Positions 58,011 to 64,000 of a DNA stretch of 64,000 nucleotides are shown one piece after another. Within the stretch, counting starts at the first letter, position 1. Each line of letters starts with the position of its first letter. The position numbers were made by a program, and so were the translations under genes. This DNA is from Heliocybe sulcata (lineage: Eukaryota > Basidiomycota > Agaricomycetes > Gloeophyllales > Gloeophyllaceae): positions 765,361 through 829,360 of the forward strand of contig ML213507.1 of assembly GCA_004369045.1 (NCBI GenBank). Direction: 5' to 3'. The notes beneath the pieces are model-generated. The model searched no databases. It was not told the DNA's origin and saw nothing but the letters and a program-made list of their open reading frames with translations.

Positions 58011-58502
58011 ATAGGACGGTGTTCGGGAACTTATGAAGGTCATTGGTTGAGTTTGGAGCTTTTTATTGTTTTTATCTTGCCTTCTACCCTGTTTCGGCTT
58101 CGGATGATCTTGCGTTCACTCATGAAGAGAATGCGCGAACATCTTGCTTTGCACGCGCTGTATTTGTATGCCTCCTTCTTGTAGGAGCGATAGCCAGCCG
58201 CCGTACTCCTCTTCAGGTCTCAGGAATCGTTCCCCTCCCTTCCCTGGGAAATCACATGCATCCATGTATTCCTTGACGCTACTTATGGCTACAAAATACT
58301 CTTGTTCATGGCTTCGATAGCTGTCGCGACTGGCGCACTTGAAATATCGGCGGTGTTTTCTCGGCTATTACGGTGGTTCCCACGGGGCTCTATGCTCCCA
58401 CGATTGTTGGCTTGAATGGCGACCGCGACATCCGATGCATACCAGCTGCAGTACTGCTCCGGCTGCAGCATCCTCACATTCACCTCTGCCTAGCTTCGTG
58501 CG
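58011..58502. other. Intergenic spacer
   Basis: Between two plus-strand genes. No gene recognised. Confidence 0.4.
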
Positions 58503-59812
58503 ATGCTGAATGATACCCATGACAATGATATAATTACCAGCGACCCTTGGCTAGAAACCGAAGACATTCCCAGCTCTGTTGTAGGCGCCAGCGCCACTAT
58601 ATCCTCTGGATTAGAAGAGCATCCCTCGAGCATCAATACTCCGCAGACAATATCCTTTCATGTCCGTGCCCATACCACGGATGGCTCTGTTGGCAAGGGA
58701 GATCCCCTTCGCGACTCTCCCACTACTATCCCCAATGAAGATGGTGTCACCCGACCTCAACTCACGCGCATGCTGAGCGACTTCGAGCGCAAGGTCCCCG
58801 CTCGTCACGCGGAAGACGACCAGGTCCAACCAATTGAGCAGGATCCATTTGCAGGGCTCCATTCGCCGACGCCCACGAAGAAAGTAATAATCCATGACGT
58901 GCGTCCATCCTCGGCCATCTTCTGGATGAAGTGTAAATGACTGTGGGGCAGGTAAAGTCTACGGACACCCTGCAAGGAGTTGCCCTTCGATATGGGGTGT
59001 CCATGGCGTCACTTCGGAAGTCAAATCATATGTGGGCGTCTGATTCCATACACTTGCGACGCCAACTTTACATACCGCTGGAGCAATCTTCCTTCCACAA
59101 GGAGGCCGAAACTGCAAGCGGTGCTATTCGCCGTACCGGTCAGGATTCGACTGCTCTCAATCTTCGGGACGTGGCTGCCTCGGAACTTTCATTTTTCCCT
59201 GCGAGAAATGGCGCAGACACCGGTGCCTCTCCGCTAGCTACGGATCCGAGGAGATTTCCACAGCCTTCAGGCAGCAAATTTCATACTATTGCTGGGTCTC
59301 GTCGTGCGAGGTTAGAGGAGTTCCCCGTGACCGCCGGCTCCTCCGTCTCGCCGGATCACCCCGTCTCCAGGTTACCATCGCAAGGACTGTCCTCTATTTT
59401 TTCGTCTACCCGGGATACGCTTGAGCGATTCGCCAGAGTGTCTATGGACTCCAGTAGGACGTCGTCAGACAAGAGCAACACCGCTGCAGAGGAGCACGAG
59501 CACGAACACGAGCTAGACCTTCTTAATAGGTCAGAGCCGGACGTAAGCGCTTGGCCACCTGAGGTGCGCGCCTCAGCACCGGGCTTGACGTCGACGCCTC
59601 TAAGAAGAGCGTCATCGCGAGGTTCGGGGCGTCCTGCCGCTTACACGCCGTGGACCGGACCAGAGGCCCAGGTTAATGTGGAACGGAGGCATCCCGTACG
59701 TACAGCCCAGATGGAACCATCCCCAGCGATGCAGCTTCCCGTTCTGCATTCGAAGAGCCACGGGAACTCCCATCTCCACGGCTTGGACCGTGTTCCAAGC
59801 AGAGGGACCTAG
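58503..59812 (+). CDS. LysM-domain protein, intracellular type
   Basis: Two exons (58503-58898, 58952-59812) give 418 residues. The LysM domain spans the intron: KKVIIHD, then VKSTDTLQGVALRYGVSMAS and SNHMWASDSIHLRRQLYIPL, with the usual DTL...ALRYGV and an I/L-rich second helix. There is no signal peptide, so this is like eukaryotic LYSMD1/2-type intracellular proteins, not a secreted chitin-binding effector. The rest of the protein is disordered and Ser-rich. Function is unknown; in animals LYSMD proteins are little studied. Confidence 0.85.
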
Positions 59813-61980
59813 TTGGTGTGAACTGCTCAGGCTTCGCCACAACAGCCCCATCTGACGGCGCAGCATGGCCGATAGTTCTGACTGGACGACGCCTCTCTGG
59901 GCTAATGCTTATCGACGTGCATGGGAACGACAACCCGTCACTGCGGCATTCGCGGTAAGTGAATTGCAGTATCCACAACGATACTCTATTGACTCTAATA
60001 TAGTTTCAATTCGCTGTCTGCTGCATGTCCCATATAATTTGCTTCGACCACTCCCTGCATATATTGCGCCGGGCTGTTCCAGGAGCCCTTCTACATTAAT
60101 CAAGAACGCTGGCATTTAGTTCCCGGCCTCATGCTTATGCTCTCTGCCGTGTTGTCATGAAGCTTCCTCCGCAGTTGTGGTACAGATAGCCGGAGCATTT
60201 CAGCAATCTACTGTCCACACTTCGTGAGGCGGCGGCGATAAGCTGAGCGGCGGCTCATGCCATCGATATCGAAAATGTTCTCCCTTCGATCCTGGGTGTG
60301 TATCTTCAGTTCCGCCTTCCGACTTGAACTGATCTGTCCCGTTCCTCTGGTCCTGTACCTGCATCACTAACAGGTCCGGTTTCCTATGGCTTGCACGTAC
60401 GCCAGCAACTGATTTGGCGGAATCAAGCATGGAGGCCATCGCGTCCATGATGCCCTATGGACTGGAGTATACGCCGCCGTTACAACAGCAACGACTACGT
60501 TGTACCCGCAATCTCTTACGAAGGCTACGGCCCGCGCCTGTATGAAATCAGAAATCAGTTCGCTCCGAACAGTCTGACGCAGGCTTCGTAATCATGTACC
60601 CGGAGTGCCTAAGACAGGCCCTTTGAAGCCCAAATTAGATTCCTGGAATAGCTCTTGGGCCCTTCAGTGAAGGATCTGCGGCCATTGTCAGGCCAGGTTC
60701 TCTAACGTACTGCGAACCTGAGGCCTGACTAGGCAAACAGGCGGTCCTATTATTAAGAGTCGTTATCCGGTCCGACCCTGCAAGGTCAAGCTTGGTTGGG
60801 GCACTTCCTGTGTTCCCGCTCAAGACACCAAGTTCGGACTCGGTCATCAACGTATAAACTTACTGAATGGTCCAATCGCGGATAGGCATCAGCTTCCCAG
60901 GACTTTGGTCTTGCTTACAGCGGCTAGCAAACCCTGGTGAAGGTTTGACGCAGCAATCCTTGCCTGCGGCGTTGTCTATGGCCATGCCAATGATCGCCAG
61001 CAGGTCTCATAATGCCGATCTCCGCCATCTCCGCGTCTTTACGCCTGCGGACGCTTCTACAATTCAGTCATCGACAGGACATGGCTAACCGTCTTCTGGA
61101 TGGAGTCGAAGCTTGTGGGTAGTGATGACCACGCTTCCGGCAAATATAGGCCTGCCAATACCCTTCGAGCTTGTTCAACTCTGGTTCGACTGTGACTTCC
61201 TATACCTACAGGCGACTACTCTTTCGTAATGGAGAGAGTACTATCGAACTTTGAAGGGTCTATAGGGCGCTAACGTCATTATAGAAGTGCCGGGAGATAG
61301 AACCGGAAGCTTACGGAGCCATTTCGTATCTACTGCTTCGCGGGAAGAATCTGGCAGTGTGGCCCGTCGAGATCACCGTCATTAGAGCGAGAAGTCTGAG
61401 TCTCCCAGGTTCTTCGGGAGGACCGTGTGACATATCCGGCGGTGTCCTATAAAGGCTATTAATGAGCACTATTCATTCCACTGAATGGATCTTTCTCCAC
61501 GTCCAGGAAACTCTCACATTCACGCGCTCTGAATGACACTGTCCGCTCAGGCATTCCCGTATACCGAATTGGCAGATCCCTCATGTTGTTTCGGCAGGTT
61601 CTGGGGCGCCTCGACATGTGGAGGATCTATTTCGGAACTCTGTTCGACGTGGCTTACCACTTGCTCCGTTGTGGTCCTAGTGCTTCCGACCATCTCAGCT
61701 TTCCGGCAAACACCATCCCTGAGTAATAGACGGAACTTTGCCAGAGATCTCTAGGTCCAGCGGGCCTATGCCTTGATTGCCATTCGATTGTACATCTAAA
61801 TAGTACACGTTGCGTGTGCAAGAAAATTGTCCGTAATGATGTCTATGATGTCCAAGCTGATAGAATGTCTGTGAGTAAGGATTCTCGACCGCGGAGAAGA
61901 ATAACTCGGGCGGCTCGCGGATGAGACCGTCCACCTCTCGAGTATCAGTAAGGCTCGCCAAAGTCCGGAGCACCCCGTTC
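59813..61980. other. Gene-poor stretch
   Basis: A possible short gene starts at 59865 (MADSSDWTTPLWANAYRRAW) with a donor GTAAGT after TAAFA and acceptor ATATAG, giving about 60 residues. It could equally be transcript leftover of the LysM gene, whose stop lies 52 bp upstream. Nothing else was supported. Confidence 0.35.
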
Positions 61981-62979
61981 TCATGAACGAGCCGTATGCT
62001 TCCGAGACAGCATTCGGAGAGCCTCATCATCTATTGGATCACGGTGCCGAGCCATGCTCTGCAGATATTCCAATGGGACGAGCTGGATCCGAGAATCCTC
62101 CGGTGAAAGACTGCACTTGGACCTGACAGCATCTTTCGACACTGCGGGCGATGCTGGGGAGCTCACGCATGTGGCATCAGTGTCGGAATCAGATGGTCGA
62201 GGTGATGGCGATGCGGAGAATGCGAAGAAGCGCCCCTGAGCTGATTGTGTCGGCGTATCGTAGCCCATGGACAGGTACTGGTTGGTTTTCGCTGCGACGT
62301 CGCGCGACCGGCTGGCCCGCGCGCAGATATAATATGAATCTGGGACTACAAGATTTTTGATCGAGCAAATGTCGTCCACCGTTATCAACTGGTCCACGGT
62401 TTCCTGGGTGTAGTAGGCGTCTGAAATAGCATGAGTTTTCGGAGGCGAAAGAATGACATGGGATCATTCTCACTCAGATGCCATTTTCTCAACCCAGCTG
62501 GGGTGTTGACGTACACGGAGTACGTCTGTTTTATCATAGTTTGCCGCCTACGAGCCACAGTATTAGTTGCGACCATTAGTAGGATCTATTGAGGCTCACT
62601 TGGGCGTTTTGCTGCTGCCCCCTGTCAATGATTTCGAGGGGCTGGCCTTTTCGTAGTAGAACAAAAAGTCCTACAAAGGTTGTGAGCAGCTGAATATATA
62701 TCTCGAGCAAAAAAAGCATACATCTCGCGCACGCGATGGTCCCCAGCTTCTGCCGTCCGTGAATCGCTCAATGCCAGGTTCAGAGCCTTCTGGGAGGCCA
62801 TGGCAGCGTTCCTCCCATACGTAGACGCATCCAGAGCAGAGTGCCATGCGTGCATCGCTATCAAGGCGACGAACGACCATGGGCAGGATATTCAGAGCGA
62901 CGGCGTGAAACAAGACATTGGCGTCCCGAGTCGATCTGATACGAAGGCCAGTGCAAGTGGGGGACTGCATAATGAGCAC
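61981..62979 (-). CDS. Gti1/Pac2 (WOPR) family transcriptional regulator
   Basis: Four exons (62979-62722, 62670-62600, 62547-62474, 62420-61981) encode 280 residues; an inner ATG at 62970 gives MQSPTCTGLRIRSTRDA, the family's common start. WOPRa: FHAVALNILPMVVRRLDSDA, CVYVWEER, IERFTDGRSWGPSRARD, then FLFYYEKA. WOPRb: RQTMIKQTYSVYVNTPAGLR followed by KWHL and YYTQETVDQLITVDD. The fungal WOPR family (Wor1, Ryp1, Mit1, Pac2) controls morphological switching and virulence in ascomycetes. Here the C-terminus beyond the domain is short and Ser/Pro-rich. Targets unknown. Exon phases agree, so the gene seems intact. Confidence 0.92.
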
Positions 62980-64000
62980 AGGTCAGTATAATGGCAGGTC
63001 ATGCCTAAGGGTCTTTATATATGGGACGATGGAATTACATCTCTGAGCACGCAGATGGATGCACTTCCTGAAGTTGAAGAGCGCCACCGTGACTTGTACC
63101 GGTGAGTGAGAACTATGATGGACTCCCTATTCTGGCTATGACCAATGCAAAGTTGCACCCAGTAGGCGGTAACTCCGGGCGTGGGACGGCGAGCCTGTTC
63201 TTTAAAAAGGGTGAATCGCTGAAGCTTATCTTCCCATGCATTCATAACGACGCTATGGCCACCCGTAGGATTTATCAATCTCACCGCACTGGCTGACACC
63301 GTACATAAGCATTCGTAGCTTTCAATAACCAGATCCTTGATTCATTAACCTCGCCAGGCCCGGGTGCAGAAATATGCCGTATTCACACTCTCACAGCCCG
63401 TGATGGCCCCCTCACTGCCTGACGTTTCCCACTTTCGAATTCCAGATATTCCATGCTCCTCGTGCTCGGGGTTTTTGATTGCGTTGACCTGGGCCGCCGG
63501 GGCATATCCTCCTTCGTCGCATGCCGCCCAGATCCTTGGTTCTCCGTCAATCAAGCGGTCATAACCTCATCCTGTCTCCTGACGGGCAAATGGATGCCAG
63601 GCCAGAGACAAGCCGGTATCTTCATCCGGACTTCCTTCGGCGTCTTCATGTGTGTCTTCTCTTCATTTGATGACTCTGTGACTAACGCGTTAGGCTGATT
63701 GTACATTGTGTGGGCCGAACCCTTTAATTAGGAGGAAGTCTATTACGGACTCGGAGACCCGTCGGGAGACGCGGCTGACATTCATCCCTCAGAAGTCCAA
63801 GATTTTGTGAGAACGATGAATACATGCCATGGTTCGTTCTGTCAGGGGAACTTCGCACGATGGGCTTGGCCAGTCTGGTCGGCGACCCATCACATTGCAG
63901 CATCTCAGCGGTCCTGCCGAAGGAAAGGGAAGCAACTATTTCACGCCCAGGTCGAAGGAAGGTCACAAATAGACGCGGGTATGGGGTCCACTTCATCTGG
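62980..64000. other. Right flank, no gene seen
   Basis: This is upstream of the WOPR gene and runs to the window edge. Open frames are short and shadow-like on both strands. Probably promoter and intergenic sequence; a gene continuing beyond the edge cannot be excluded. Confidence 0.4.

Noticed and set aside
59865-60119. Short frame starting MADSSDWTTPLW
   Set aside because: Possible two-exon gene of about 60 residues, but too close to the LysM stop and unsupported; noted in the region entry only.
1-64000. CRISPR arrays, insertion sequences, rRNA genes, transposon reading frames
   Set aside because: Looked for repeats with even spacing, long terminal or inverted repeats and transposase or reverse-transcriptase motifs; none was found.

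Overview
The window is nuclear DNA from a filamentous basidiomycete, most likely an Agaricomycete. The genes are compact and broken by many introns of about 45-70 nt with GT(A/G)NGT donors and YAG acceptors. They include fungus-specific families: a Gti1/Pac2 (WOPR) regulator, a FunK1-type kinase, a fungal Mg-chelatase-like AAA+ protein, an RKM4-type SET methyltransferase and PPG1. No rRNA, tRNA, CRISPR array, intact transposon or virus-derived element was recognised. Gene models were built by joining exons by eye; where I added up exon lengths the totals are multiples of three, which supports the boundaries.

Layout. 0.8-3.7 kb: Yippee-like Zn protein (-), Ctr copper transporter (+), proteasome alpha subunit Pre9/PSMA4 (-). 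4-9.3 kb: conserved proline-rich hypothetical (-), RNase P subunit Rpr2/Rpp21 (+), Mg-chelatase-like AAA+ protein (-) with a 0.7-kb intron holding a foldback. 10-19.5 kb: single-span membrane protein (+), VPS53 of the GARP complex (-), C-lobe of a FunK1 kinase (+). 19.8-31.8 kb: muskelin (+), amidase (-), gluconokinase (+), CLC chloride/proton transporter (-), short-chain dehydrogenase (+). 32.8-38.3 kb: DUF1295-type membrane enzyme (+), CUE-domain protein (+), V-ATPase c'' subunit (-), ARFRP1/Arl3 GTPase (+). 41.5-49.1 kb: FAD monooxygenase (+), RKM4-like methyltransferase (+), CRAL-TRIO protein (+), PPG1 phosphatase (-). 51.3-64 kb: C2H2 factor (+), splicing factor CWC24 (-), bZIP factor (+), LysM protein (+), WOPR factor (-), separated by gene-poor stretches.

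Several genes serve the endomembrane system and its acidification: Ctr, CLC, the V-ATPase proteolipid, VPS53, ARFRP1 and the CRAL-TRIO protein. Genes often lie head to head over short shared promoters (Yippee/Ctr, hypothetical/Rpr2, c''/ARFRP1, CLC/SDR).

Most notable: the CLC and SDR genes, whose predicted start codons overlap on opposite strands with the SDR TATA box inside CLC intron 1; three candidate GC-AG introns; two genes whose first coding exon is only the ATG; and the long foldback-bearing intron. I saw no clear new multi-gene system. The 38.3-41.5, 49.1-51.3, 52.2-54.0, 55.2-57.0, 59.8-62.0 and 63-64 kb stretches hold no gene I can name.
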